Positions 52,605 through 61,462 of a stretch of DNA of 64,000 nt are shown here, in pieces. Position numbers and translations under genes: made by a program. The DNA is from Methylobacterium sp. C25 (lineage in GTDB: Bacteria; Pseudomonadota; Alphaproteobacteria; Rhizobiales; Beijerinckiaceae), in assembly GCF_021352225.1 (NCBI RefSeq), contig NZ_JAAUVI010000001.1:1026191-1090190 (forward strand), read 5' to 3'. Numbering within the stretch: the first letter of the stretch is position 1; each line of letters opens with the position of its first letter. Below the pieces are notes generated by a model. That model saw nothing but the letters and a program-made list of their open reading frames with translations. It did not search any database and had not been told where the DNA came from.

Positions 52605-54643
52605 GCCGCCAATCCCGGTTCGGTGGTTGCGAGCGCCGGCGCCCGGTAGGGCGGCGCATCGGGAAACAGGCCGCGGCGCACGCCGACGAGGCCCATCAGC
52701 GCGGCGTGGCGCGGCCCCGTCAGCGGATCGGCAATCACCGCGTCCAGGGCCGCGTCGATCTCCGCGAGCAGGCCATCCGGCGCCATCAGGGCCGCGCCGT
52801 GGAAATGCCGCGCCAGGGATGCGAGCAGGGTCTCGATCACGGCGCGTGCATCGCTCGAGAGTGCCCGGCGGTCGCGTCGCAGCTCGACGATGTTGATGCC
52901 GACGCGCACCTCCGCCAGAAGATCGGCCGTCCATTCGGCATCGTCCGGGGGCAGGCTCGCCAGGCGGGGGGCGATCAGGCCGACGCGATCGAGCATGATC
53001 GCCGCGAGTTCCAGGCCGTTCTGCGCGCCCTGCCGCTCGGCAGCCTGGGCGAGGCTGCGCCGGTTCACGCCGCGCAGGCGATGGGCCGTCCATCCTGCTC
53101 CCACCGAGCGGACGAGCCGCGTGACGAGCGCCGCGATCCACATTCCGGCGATCACGGCGATGGACGAGTTGGCGAAGGCCGCGAAATCGCCGGTGTAGCT
53201 GCCCTGGAGCGCGATCATGGCCGAACCGTTGACGGCCGCGCCCATGGCGATGGGCGCCGTCTTGGGCTGGGTGATGAAGAGGCCGCACAGCAGCAGGCCC
53301 GGCGCTAAGGCCAGGGCCAGCATCTCGAAACTGGTCGCGAGCGGCAGGATCCCGAACAGGTAGATGGCAGCGCCGATGCCTCCGACGATGGCGGAATTCG
53401 CAAAGCCGACGATAGAGGGGGCGGGATCGTCCTGCGCGGCGAAGAAGCAGCAGCCGACCGCCGCCATCATCGGAGCGCCCGCGCCGTCCGGCCAGCCGGT
53501 GGCGATCCAGATCGCGCAGGTCAGCACCACCGAGAGGAACACGCCGATGCCGGAGAGCAGCGCCATGCCGTGGTCGCGATGGCGGATCACGCGCGCCGCG
53601 GCGGTATAGCTGAAGGCGAGGTGCTCCGTGGCCGGCGTACCGTCGAGGATGTGGCGCTGCAGGAGGCGGGCATCCTGGCGCAGGTCGATGAAGTTGCCCA
53701 GCCGCGCCAGCAGGCTCGCCAGGACGAGATTGGTCCAGGAAGCATGGTGGCCGAGGACCGGAACCAGCGCCTCGGCCCGCACGCGCAGGCCATCCGCCTC
53801 GGCCTCGTCGGTATGCCCGGAGGCGAGCCAGGCCGCCGCGTCGTCGAGGAGAGCATCCAGACGGCCGGGCATCGCGCCGGCTCGCTTCAACACCTCGATG
53901 CGGTCGGCGAGCGCGGAGACGATCGGCAGGAACATCAGCATGTGCTGGCGCAACGTCGCCATGGCCTCAGCCGAGCGCTCCGCGCCGGACATGTCGTAGC
54001 GTAGGGGCGTCGCCAGGGCATCGAAGGCAATGGCGTCGGAGGCGAGCTTCAGGCGCTTGATCTGTGTGTCGTCCGCATTGCTGGTCCGGCTCAGGACGCC
54101 CACCACCCAGGTGCGCGCGTCGCGCAGCCAATGATCCAGCCGGCCGGCGATCAGCGGGGCGACCGACTGGGGCAGCACCACCGTGTTGGCGAGCGAGGCG
54201 CAGAGGATGCCCAGCGTGATCTCCTCCGCACGCGCCACCGCCGTGTCGAACATCGTGCCCGGTTCGCCCACGGCGGGAAAGCCGATCAGGGCCGCCGTAT
54301 AGCCGCCGAGCATCATCAGGTAGCTGCGCGGCGTGCGGTCGAGCAACGAGAAGTAGAGGCAGACCGCGACCCAGAGCGCGATGCCGACGCTCAGAAGCTC
54401 GGGAGAGTTCGCGAGGTTTGGAACCAGAATGACGCTGACCACGGCGCCGAGCAGCGTGCCGAACACCCGGTAGATCGCCTTCGAGCGCGTCGCGCCGGCC
54501 AGCACCTGGCTGGTGATGAAGACGGTGCCGAGCGCCCAGTAGGGTCGCGGCAGGTCGATCCACATCGCCAGGTACAGGGCCAGGATCGCAGCCCCGAAGG
54601 TTTTGATGGCGAAGACCCAGTCGCGCCAGCCGGGAACGGTCAT
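52601..54643 (-). CDS. FUSC-family aromatic acid/drug efflux transporter (AaeB-like)
   Basis: A 680-residue protein with two sets of about five or six transmembrane helices. The N-half starts WRDWVFAIKTFGAAILALYL then PRPYWALGTVFITSQ, with the FUSC motif KAIYRVFGTLLGAVVSVI. The central and C-terminal parts are cytoplasmic, with a second bundle near residues 365-500. Start 54643 follows GGGAGG and overlaps the marR stop (ATGA). It probably exports hydroxylated aromatic acids or similar toxic anions together with HlyD and DUF1656. The operon is controlled by the MarR factor encoded first. Confidence 0.92.
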   Translation of the reverse strand: MTVPGWRDWVFAIKTFGAAILALYLAMWIDLPRPYWALGTVFITSQVLAGATRSKAIYRVFGTLLGAVVSVILVPNLANSPELLSVGIALWVAVCLYFSLLDRTPRSYLMMLGGYTAALIGFPAVGEPGTMFDTAVARAEEITLGILCASLANTVVLPQSVAPLIAGRLDHWLRDARTWVVGVLSRTSNADDTQIKRLKLASDAIAFDALATPLRYDMSGAERSAEAMATLRQHMLMFLPIVSALADRIEVLKRAGAMPGRLDALLDDAAAWLASGHTDEAEADGLRVRAEALVPVLGHHASWTNLVLASLLARLGNFIDLRQDARLLQRHILDGTPATEHLAFSYTAAARVIRHRDHGMALLSGIGVFLSVVLTCAIWIATGWPDGAGAPMMAAVGCCFFAAQDDPAPSIVGFANSAIVGGIGAAIYLFGILPLATSFEMLALALAPGLLLCGLFITQPKTAPIAMGAAVNGSAMIALQGSYTGDFAAFANSSIAVIAGMWIAALVTRLVRSVGAGWTAHRLRGVNRRSLAQAAERQGAQNGLELAAIMLDRVGLIAPRLASLPPDDAEWTADLLAEVRVGINIVELRRDRRALSSDARAVIETLLASLARHFHGAALMAPDGLLAEIDAALDAVIADPLTGPRHAALMGLVGVRRGLFPDAPPYRAPALATTEPGLAA

Positions 54644-55104
54644 TGCGCCGCCTCCCTTGTGGCAGCCTCGGGCTCGAAATCCTGGAGCGCCCGAAACACC
54701 CGCAGGCTCGCTTCGAGATCCGCCGTGCTGCAGCGGGCGAACACCGCCTCGCGCAGGCGCACGAGATCGGCTTCCATGCTCGCGACCCTCTGCTCGCCCG
54801 ACGGCGTGAGGCTCAGGATCTTCGCACGGCGGTCGGTCGGATCCTCTCGGCGTTGCACGAGCCCAGCCGCGCAGAGCTGGTCGAGCAGCCGCACCAGGGA
54901 CGGCCCCTCGATGCCGACGGCCTCCGCCAGGGCGTTCTGCCTCGGCTCGCCCTGCATCCGCCCGATCATCACCAGCGGAAGCGCCGTCGCATCCGAGACG
55001 CCGTGCGGCTGCACGACGACATCGGCCGCACGCCGCCAATGGCGCCCCGCGAGCTGCAGAGCCTGCGTGTAGGCTTGGCGGAGCAGGGTCAGATCTTGGG
55101 ACAT
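54640..55104 (-). CDS. MarR-family repressor of the efflux operon
   Basis: A 154-residue winged-helix regulator. The recognition region is QNALAEAVGIEGPSLVRLLD and the wing DPTDRRAKILSLTPSG (DxRxxxxxLT consensus). It is the first gene of the efflux operon, with an operator palindrome 47 bp upstream, so it should autoregulate and de-repress the pump on ligand binding. The ligand is likely an aromatic carboxylate, judging from pump type. Confidence 0.93.
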   Translation of the reverse strand: MSQDLTLLRQAYTQALQLAGRHWRRAADVVVQPHGVSDATALPLVMIGRMQGEPRQNALAEAVGIEGPSLVRLLDQLCAAGLVQRREDPTDRRAKILSLTPSGEQRVASMEADLVRLREAVFARCSTADLEASLRVFRALQDFEPEAATREAAQ

Positions 55105-55150
55105 GCAGTCACGACTGCCGAATTTCGCCAGGCTTTTGAGCGACGTCGAT

Positions 55151-55168
55151 TAGATAGTATGCTATCTA
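55151..55168 (-). promoter_or_regulatory. MarR operator palindrome
   Basis: TAGATAG (55151-55157) and CTATCTA (55162-55168) form an exact dyad around TATG, in an AT-rich island between marR and the divergent monooxygenase gene. Spacing and symmetry fit a MarR dimer site overlapping the -10 of marR; it could repress both directions. Confidence 0.7.
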
Positions 55169-55290
55169 TTATGCTGCAAGTCGTTTGCAGCGCGGAGCGG
55201 GTTCGGTTCGCGCGCCCGCTTGCGAAGCAGCGACGGGCGCACGATGTTGGCCGCTGAGGGAGCGCCACGGTCGCACGGTTTGCGGCCCGA

Positions 55291-56313
55291 ATGCGAATGC
55301 GCATGATGCCTCCGCTCTCCATCCTCGATCTCGCCTTCGTTCCCGAAGGCTCCGGGCCGGCCGATGCCCTGCGCAACAGCCTCGACTTAGCGCGCCATGC
55401 CGAGTCGCTCGGCTACCGGCGGTTCTGGCTCGCCGAGCATCACAACATGATCGGCATCGCCAGCGCGGCGACCTCGGTGGTGATCGGGCATGTAGCGGCC
55501 GGCACGAAGACGATCCGCGTCGGAGCCGGCGGCATCATGCTGCCCAACCACGCACCGATCGTCATCGCCGAGCAGTTCGGTACGCTTGAGACGCTGCATC
55601 CCGGCCGGATCGATCTCGGCCTCGGCCGCGCGCCTGGAACCGACCGGGCGACGATGCGCGCCCTGCGCCGCTCGGGCAACGTGGCCGACACGTTTCCAGA
55701 GGACGTGCTCGAATTGCAGGCCCTGCTCGCTCCCGAGCAGCCCGGCCAGCTCGTCCGGGCCTTTCCCGGCGCCGGCACCAACGTGCCGCTCTGGATCCTC
55801 GGCTCGAGCCTCTACGGCGCGCAGCTCGCGGCCGCATTGGGCCTGCCCTACGCCTTCGCCTCGCATTTCGCGCCTGACGCCCTGCTGCCGGCCCTGCAGA
55901 CCTACCGCTCGCAGTTCCGGCCCTCCGCGCAGCTGGCGCGGCCCCATGCGATGGTCGGCATCAACGTCATCGCCGCCGAGACGGATGGCGAGGCGCGTCG
56001 CCTTTTCACCTCGGCGCAGCAGAACTTCACCAACGTGATCCGCGGCACGCGCGGCCGGCTGCTGCCGCCGATCGACGACATCGAGGCCTATTGGTCGGCC
56101 GCCGAGAAGCTGCACGTCTCGCAGATGCTGTCGCGCTCGCTGGTCGGATCGCCGGAGACGATCCGCTCCGGCCTCGATCGCCTCCTCGCCGAGACCGGCG
56201 CCGACGAGCTGATGGTCGCCTCCGCGATCCACGATCACGGCGCAAGGCTGCGCTCCTACGAGTTCCTGGCGCAGGCCCATCGCGGAAGCGCGGCGTTGCG
56301 CGACGTCGCCTGA
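55291..56313 (+). CDS. Luciferase-like (LLM) flavin-dependent monooxygenase
   Basis: A 340-residue TIM-barrel flavoenzyme of the group 1 luciferase-family oxidoreductases: [60 protein letters not shown], and [14 protein letters not shown] are diagnostic. It uses reduced flavin and O2; substrate unknown. Transcribed divergently from marR with the operator in between, so it may be part of the same aromatic-compound response. Confidence 0.92.
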   Translation: MRMRMMPPLSILDLAFVPEGSGPADALRNSLDLARHAESLGYRRFWLAEHHNMIGIASAATSVVIGHVAAGTKTIRVGAGGIMLPNHAPIVIAEQFGTLETLHPGRIDLGLGRAPGTDRATMRALRRSGNVADTFPEDVLELQALLAPEQPGQLVRAFPGAGTNVPLWILGSSLYGAQLAAALGLPYAFASHFAPDALLPALQTYRSQFRPSAQLARPHAMVGINVIAAETDGEARRLFTSAQQNFTNVIRGTRGRLLPPIDDIEAYWSAAEKLHVSQMLSRSLVGSPETIRSGLDRLLAETGADELMVASAIHDHGARLRSYEFLAQAHRGSAALRDVA

Positions 56314-56556
56314 CGACCCCGCCGACCGTGGCTGTGGGTCATACGCCGGGCGCAGGCGATTGAGCCCGCTGATGCCTTGACCGTAACCCACTGGGACGCC
56401 ACGATCGAATCGGCCCTCAGGCCGTCGACGCTCGCCCGAAGAGAGGCGTCGTGCCCTAAGCGGCGCCTGAGGTCGCCGTCGCACCGACTTCGCGGATTGT
56501 TTGCCCGCTCGATCGTGCTACGGCGTTGCGACGTCGGGGGCAGGGGGGACAAGGTA

Positions 56557-57249
56557 GTGTCGAGCGGCCGTCTGGCGACCATTCCGTTCTTCAAGGAACC
56601 GGGAATCGATCTCACCCCCTATGAGACCCGCTGCCATTGGCGGCGTTTCGACGAGAACGAGGTTCTCGTCGATTACGACGACATCTCCACCGACGTGTAC
56701 TTCCTCGCCACCGGCGAGGTGCGCATCCTCAACCGGACCCAATCCGGCAAGGAAGTGATCCTGGGCGAGATGCGCGGCGGGGCCTTCTTCGGAGAGCTTT
56801 CGGCGATCGACGGGGTCGGGCGCTCGGCCAACGTCACGGCGCTGACCCGCGGCGAGGTCTGCGTGGTGCCGGCGACTGTCTTCCGCCAGATCACCTTCGC
56901 CTCCGAGGCCATTGCCGACCGGCTCTTCCGTCTGCTTGCCAAGCGTGTGCGCGAGCTGAACACGCGGCTCATGGAGCACGCGCTGCTCGACCTGCGCCAC
57001 CGGCTCTATTCCGAGCTGCTGCGTCTCTCGGTGCCGCGCGCCGGCCATGACGGCGAGCGCGTCGTCACCCCGCCGCCCTATCACCACGTGCTGGCTGCCC
57101 GCATCGGCTGCCGCCGCGAGCAGGTGACGCGCGAATTCACGGTGATGGCGGGCGAGGGCCTGATCGACCGTACCCGCGGCGCCCTGGTGCTGCGCCGTCC
57201 TGATCTGCTTGAAGCGCGTGTCGCCGAGGCCCTACGCGAGGACGGCTGA
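56557..57249 (+). CDS. Crp/Fnr family transcriptional regulator
   Basis: About 230 residues. Residues 1-120 are a cyclic-nucleotide-binding fold with an intact-looking cassette (FFGELSAIDGVGRSANVTAL). A dimerisation helix (AIADRLFRLLAKRVRELNTR) and a C-terminal HTH (HHVLAARIGCRREQVTREFT) follow. Start GTG 56557 is chosen because GGGGGACAAGG lies upstream. No Fnr cysteine cluster is seen, so it is not an oxygen-labile iron-sulfur sensor; cAMP or another ligand is likely. Confidence 0.9.
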   Translation: MSSGRLATIPFFKEPGIDLTPYETRCHWRRFDENEVLVDYDDISTDVYFLATGEVRILNRTQSGKEVILGEMRGGAFFGELSAIDGVGRSANVTALTRGEVCVVPATVFRQITFASEAIADRLFRLLAKRVRELNTRLMEHALLDLRHRLYSELLRLSVPRAGHDGERVVTPPPYHHVLAARIGCRREQVTREFTVMAGEGLIDRTRGALVLRRPDLLEARVAEALREDG

Positions 57250-57265
57250 GGCCGCCTCTTTGGGC

Positions 57266-58093
57266 TCAGTGACAGAACCTGCCGAAGCGGCCGGGGTGAC
57301 GTGACAGCACGTCGACATGCAGATGGCTTTCGTGAAAGCCGTCCGAGCCCGGCCCGAGAACCGTCGTGAAATGGCTGCAGGCCGCTGCCCGCAGGGAGCG
57401 GAAGGTGGGATCGCCCGCGTTTCCGGAGACCGAGAGGCGCGCCTTGTTGGCAAAAGAGAAGGTGTTCACGTCGAGCGCCAGCCCATTGGCATGATTGCTC
57501 AGGGGCGCACCGGGCTGGCGGTTGCGGGTCCGGCATTCCCAGCCCGGCCCCGTCGTCACGGAGGAGAGCGACGCACCACGGCTGGCGACGAGATTAGGCG
57601 CGATCTCCGTCATCCAGGCATCGAAGGCGAGGGCCAGCCGGCAATCGACGATGGGCTTGTCGGCGAGCGGCAGCACCCGGCCCGTCGCATCCGCCAGGGC
57701 GAGCGCCGTGAGCCGGACCGGCGTCTCGATGCGGCATGCCGCGCTGCCGTTCTTCGGAGTCTCGACGGTTTCGAACTGAGCCCGGGTCTCGCGAAGCGCG
57801 GCGAGGCAGGCTTCGCCCGTGGTGGTCGAGACCGATTCCGACGGTGAAGGCTTGCTGCCGCCCAGGCTTTCGGGTCTCCGCGGTGGCAGCGGAACCAGCA
57901 CCTCGACCGACGGAATCTCGCTCGATGGAGGTGCGCTTGCCATGGGCGGAGGGGAGGCACCCCCGCCCGGAACGGGTAAGGGCGCTCCGACGAGAGCCTG
58001 AGCCTGTACGGCAACCGGAAGAAGCGTCAGCGGCATCACAGCGGCACTTCGCACGAGCCATGCGCCGAGGACGCTGCGGCGCGGCCAGACCAT
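57266..58093 (-). CDS. Extensin-like family exported protein
   Basis: A 275-residue protein with a signal peptide (LTLLPVAVQAQA), a long Pro/Ser-rich linker (about residues 35-100), and a C-terminal extensin-like domain: CRLALAFDAWMTEIAPNLVA, WECRTRNRQPGAPLSNHANG, LALDVNTF, and SDGFHESHLHVDV. The His/Asp/His set resembles metal-dependent peptidoglycan peptidases of the LAS type. GAGGGAG precedes the ATG. Probably a periplasmic cell-wall enzyme. Confidence 0.9.
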   Translation of the reverse strand: MVWPRRSVLGAWLVRSAAVMPLTLLPVAVQAQALVGAPLPVPGGGASPPPMASAPPSSEIPSVEVLVPLPPRRPESLGGSKPSPSESVSTTTGEACLAALRETRAQFETVETPKNGSAACRIETPVRLTALALADATGRVLPLADKPIVDCRLALAFDAWMTEIAPNLVASRGASLSSVTTGPGWECRTRNRQPGAPLSNHANGLALDVNTFSFANKARLSVSGNAGDPTFRSLRAAACSHFTTVLGPGSDGFHESHLHVDVLSRHPGRFGRFCH

Positions 58094-58206
58094 CTCAGCT
58101 CCCTCTCGACGCCGGGCCAAAGCGTGACCGTTCGCCTGCCCATGGCATGGCCGTGGCTTCCGGTATAGCTTGACCATATCCCTGACGCGCCCGGTACGAT
58201 CCCAAG

Positions 58207-59301
58207 GTGCAGGCTCCGTCCCCAATCACCGCCGCGTCCCTGTTGCGCATCGAGCGCGTCACCAAGACGTTCGGCACTCATCGAGCCGTCGACGAAGTCT
58301 CGCTCGACCTCGCGGCGGGGGAGTTCCTCTGCCTGCTCGGGCCCTCGGGCTGCGGGAAGAGCACGCTGCTGCGCGTGCTCGCCGGGTTCGAGACGCCGGA
58401 TTCCGGCGCCATCACCCTCGACGGCGAGGACCTCACCCGACTGCCGCCGCACCGGCGACCGGTGAACATGATGTTCCAGTCCTATGCACTCTTTCCGCAT
58501 ATGAGCGTGGCCAGAAACCTCGCCTATGGGCTGCAGGGCCTCGGACTCGACCGGGGCCAGATTGCCGAGCGCGCCCAGAAGCTCCTGCGGCTGGTGAAGC
58601 TCGACGGCTTCGAGGATCGCCGCCCCGACAAGCTCTCCGGAGGACAGCGCCAGCGCGTGGCGCTCGCCCGTGCGCTGGCCCGCGAGCCACGCCTGCTCCT
58701 CCTCGACGAACCGCTCGGAGCGCTCGACCGCGCCCTGCGCGAGGAGACTCAGGCCGAGTTGCGTGCCATCCAGCGCCGTCTCGGCACCAGCTTCGTCGTT
58801 GTCACGCATGATCCAGAAGAGGCGATGGCGCTCGCCGACCGCATCGTCGTGATGGATCGCGGGCGGATCGTGCAGGTGGGTCCGGCCCGTGAACTCTACG
58901 AGCGCCCGGCGAACCGCTTCGTCGCCGGCCTCCTCGGCGACGTGAACCTGATCGCGGGTACGCTCGGTCCGGAAGAGGGCGAGGTGCGCGGCGTCCACAC
59001 CGCCTTCGGGCACTTCAGCGCCCTGCCCTCGTCGGCCGTTTCAGAAGCATCAGAAGGCGCGAAGGTCGTGCTGGCCCTTCGGCCTGAGCGGCTGCAGCTC
59101 GGCACCGGCGAGAACACACTCTCGGGCACGCTCGTCGACGCCGCCTATCTCGGCGACCGGGTGCGCCGGCAGATCCGCATGGCGGACGGCGCTGTCCTGC
59201 GCGCCAGCGCGAGCCTGCCCGGTGATCCCGGCGATAGCGGCATCGGCCAGCCCATCAGTCTCGCTTTCGCGGCGCAGGCTGGCTGGATCCTGCCGGCATG
59301 A
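58207..59301 (+). CDS. potA: Polyamine-type ABC transporter ATP-binding protein (PotA/PotG)
   Basis: A 364-residue ATPase: Walker A GPSGCGKST, LSGGQRQRVALARAL, Walker B LLLLDEPLGALD, and a C-terminal TOBE domain (about residues 285-360). Start GTG 58207. It is coupled by ATGA to the first permease gene. The family moves spermidine, putrescine or related cations. No substrate-binding protein (PotD/PotF) is found in the window. Confidence 0.92.
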   Translation: MQAPSPITAASLLRIERVTKTFGTHRAVDEVSLDLAAGEFLCLLGPSGCGKSTLLRVLAGFETPDSGAITLDGEDLTRLPPHRRPVNMMFQSYALFPHMSVARNLAYGLQGLGLDRGQIAERAQKLLRLVKLDGFEDRRPDKLSGGQRQRVALARALAREPRLLLLDEPLGALDRALREETQAELRAIQRRLGTSFVVVTHDPEEAMALADRIVVMDRGRIVQVGPARELYERPANRFVAGLLGDVNLIAGTLGPEEGEVRGVHTAFGHFSALPSSAVSEASEGAKVVLALRPERLQLGTGENTLSGTLVDAAYLGDRVRRQIRMADGAVLRASASLPGDPGDSGIGQPISLAFAAQAGWILPA

Positions 59302-60212
59302 GCGGCAAGGCCGCCTGCCCGCTCGGACGCTGGCTGGTGCGGGCGTTGCCCCTCGCCTGGCTCGCCCTGTTCTTCCTGGTGCCCTTCGTCATCACCGTGA
59401 AGATCAGCTTCTCGACCCCAGCGACGGCCCAGCCGCCCTACCTGCCGGTGATCGACTGGAGCAGCGGCATCCAGGGCTGGCGCGAGTTCTTCTACGCGCT
59501 CGATCTCACCAACTATCAGATGTTGGCGGCCGACTCCCTCTATTGGGAGGCGACGTTGTCCTCGCTCGTCTACGCGACGGCCGCCACCGCCGTCCTCGTC
59601 CTGATCGGCACGCCGATGGCGCTCGCCATGGCGCGGGCGAGCGAGCGGATGCAGCCCCTGCTCGTCGCGCTGGTGGTGGTGCCGTTCTGGACGAGTTTTT
59701 TGATCCGGATCTATGCCTGGATCGCGATCCTGAAACCCGAGGGCCTGCTCAACGCGGCGCTGATGAAGCTCGGGCTGATCGCCCAACCGCTCGAGATCCT
59801 GAACACGCCGCTGGCGGTGATGATCGGGCTCACCTATGCCTACCTGCCTTTCATGGTGCTGCCGCTCTACGCGGTGTTGAGCCGGCTAGACCCGTCGCTC
59901 CCGGAGGCCGCGGCCGATCTCGGCGCTTCTCGCACCCGGATTTTCCGCACGGTGACGCTGCCGTTGACGATGCCAGGATTAGTGGCTGGGGCGCTGCTCT
60001 GCTTCATTCCGATGGTCGGCGAGTTCATCATCCCCGACCTGCTCGGCGGCTCCGAGACGCTGATGCTCGGCCGCATGCTCTGGATCGAATTCTTTTCGAA
60101 CCGCGATTGGCCGATCGCCTCGGCCGTGGCCGTGCTGCTTCTCATCCTCATCGTCGGCCCCGTCATCGTATTCCGCGGTGCGGAGGAGAGGCGCGAGGAG
60201 GCGCTGCGATGA
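59298..60212 (+). CDS. potB: Polyamine-type ABC transporter permease (PotB/PotH)
   Basis: A 304-residue inner-membrane protein with six helices and the binding-protein-dependent permease EAA loop (EAAADLGASRTRIFRTVTLP). The N-terminus has the PotB-like LAWLALFFLVPFVITVKISF. Its ATG overlaps the ATPase stop and its TGA overlaps the next permease ATG, so the three genes are co-translated. Confidence 0.92.
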   Translation: MSGKAACPLGRWLVRALPLAWLALFFLVPFVITVKISFSTPATAQPPYLPVIDWSSGIQGWREFFYALDLTNYQMLAADSLYWEATLSSLVYATAATAVLVLIGTPMALAMARASERMQPLLVALVVVPFWTSFLIRIYAWIAILKPEGLLNAALMKLGLIAQPLEILNTPLAVMIGLTYAYLPFMVLPLYAVLSRLDPSLPEAAADLGASRTRIFRTVTLPLTMPGLVAGALLCFIPMVGEFIIPDLLGGSETLMLGRMLWIEFFSNRDWPIASAVAVLLLILIVGPVIVFRGAEERREEALR

Positions 60213-60991
60213 CTGGCTTCAATCGCCTCGCGCTGACGCTCGGTCTCGGCTTCCTCTACGCACCAATCGCGGTGTTGGTCGTCTACTCATTCAACGACTC
60301 GCGCCTGGTCACGGTCTGGGGCGGCTTCTCGACGCGCTGGTACGGTGTGCTGCTGAACGACGGGCCGTTGCTCGCCTCGGCCTTGGTCTCGCTGAAGGTG
60401 GCCTGTCTCTCGGCCGCCATCGCGGCGACTCTCGGCACGCTGGCAGCCTTTGCTCTCGATCGGCACGGCCGCTTCACCGGACGCGGTACCTTCACCGGCC
60501 TGCTCTATGCACCGATGGTGATGCCAGAGGTGATTACCGGGCTGTCGCTGCTGCTGCTCTTCGTCGGCGTCGATATGGAGCGCGGCACGCTGACCATCGT
60601 CATCGCGCATGCCACCTTCGGCATCGGCTTTGTCGCGGTAGTGGTCGGCGCGCGGCTGAATGGGCTCGACCGCTCCCTGGAGGAGGCCGCCGCCGATCTC
60701 GGGGCGGGGCCGCTCAGGGTGTTCTTCACGGTGACGCTGCCGCTGCTCGCACCCTCGCTCGCGGCGGGCTTCCTGCTCGCCTTCACGCTCTCGCTGGACG
60801 ATCTCGTCATTGCGAGCTTCGTGTCGGGGCCGGGGGCGACGACGCTACCGATGCGGCTCTACAGTCAGGTCCGGCTAGGCGTGAATCCCGAGATCAACGC
60901 GGCCTCGACCCTGCTCGTCGCCGCGATCAGCCTCGTGGTGCTCGGCGCCTCCTGGCTCAGCGCCCGCAGAGGCAGGACGAGTACCGTCTGA
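60209..60991 (+). CDS. potC: Polyamine-type ABC transporter permease (PotC/PotI)
   Basis: A 260-residue permease with six helices. PotC-type signatures: LYAPIAVLVVYSFNDSRLVT at the N-terminus, TGLLYAPMVMPEVITGLSLL, and the EAA loop EEAAADLGAGPLRVFFTVTL. Start 60209 overlaps the potB stop. It is the last gene of the transport operon. Confidence 0.92.
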   Translation: MTGFNRLALTLGLGFLYAPIAVLVVYSFNDSRLVTVWGGFSTRWYGVLLNDGPLLASALVSLKVACLSAAIAATLGTLAAFALDRHGRFTGRGTFTGLLYAPMVMPEVITGLSLLLLFVGVDMERGTLTIVIAHATFGIGFVAVVVGARLNGLDRSLEEAAADLGAGPLRVFFTVTLPLLAPSLAAGFLLAFTLSLDDLVIASFVSGPGATTLPMRLYSQVRLGVNPEINAASTLLVAAISLVVLGASWLSARRGRTSTV

Positions 60992-61032
60992 GCGCCGAAG
61001 CCGCAGGCCGACCTGCGAGCTCGGTTAAGAAA

Positions 61033-61048
61033 TGCTTCACGTGAAACA
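61033..61048. promoter_or_regulatory. parS-like ParB binding site
   Basis: TGCTTCACGTGAAACA reads, on the other strand, TGTTTCACGTGAAGCA, 15 of 16 matches to the parS consensus TGTTTCACGTGAAACA. It is intergenic, 42 bp after the potC stop. Such sites cluster near chromosomal origins; parA/parB are not in the window. Confidence 0.65.
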
Positions 61049-61074
61049 TTCGCGCCGATCGATCGGGCGGATTC

Positions 61075-61188
61075 TCTCCTTCCCCTTGCGGGGCGAAGCC
61101 GGAGGTGGGGATGGTGCAAGAGGCACCACAGCGCTCGATCCTGCGCCAACCCCCACCCCGGACCCCTCCCCGCAAGGGAGAGGGGACT
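61075..61188. repeat. Intergenic inverted repeat, MITE/REP-like
   Basis: Arms around CTCTCCTTCCCCTTGCGGGG (61074-61093) and CCCCGCAAGGGAGAGGGG (61168-61185) are imperfect inverses, with inner CCGGAGGTGGGG and CCCCACCCCGG also pairing. The style matches dispersed intergenic repeats of GC-rich proteobacteria. Copy number was not testable. Confidence 0.5.
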
Positions 61189-61209
61189 AGCGCCTTTTCC
61201 GAGACCGAC

Positions 61210-61359
61210 TCAGATCCGCCCGGTCAGCAGCAACACGATCAGCACGATCAGCAGGATGCCGCCCAAGCCGAAGCCAGGGCCGCGATAAGCACCGCCGCCG
61301 AGGAAGTTACCACCGCCGAACGCCATCAGGATCAGGATGATGAGAAGGATGGTCAGCAT
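61210..61359 (-). CDS. DUF3309 small membrane protein
   Basis: A 49-residue protein with two hydrophobic helices separated by a Gly-rich loop (FGGGNFLGGGAYRGPGFGLG). DUF3309 members have this exact layout (MLTILLIILILMAF... ILLIVLIVLLLTGRI). Ribosome site GGAG precedes the ATG at 61359. Function unknown; often stress-linked. Confidence 0.85.
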   Translation of the reverse strand: MLTILLIILILMAFGGGNFLGGGAYRGPGFGLGGILLIVLIVLLLTGRI

Positions 61360-61462
61360 GGACGAGAACTCCGGGTGCTCAGGCACCGTCGCCTGAGCTA
61401 GACCGTGCAAACGCCGCGATGTCGCAGAACGTTCACATGATTCTTCGAAGTTCTTCCGCTGC

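Noticed and set aside
49503..52649. 1048-codon open frame on the plus strand
   Set aside because: It runs antisense through the ABC-F gene, across a gap and through hlyD and DUF1656, all with clear motifs. It has no ribosome site or domain signature.
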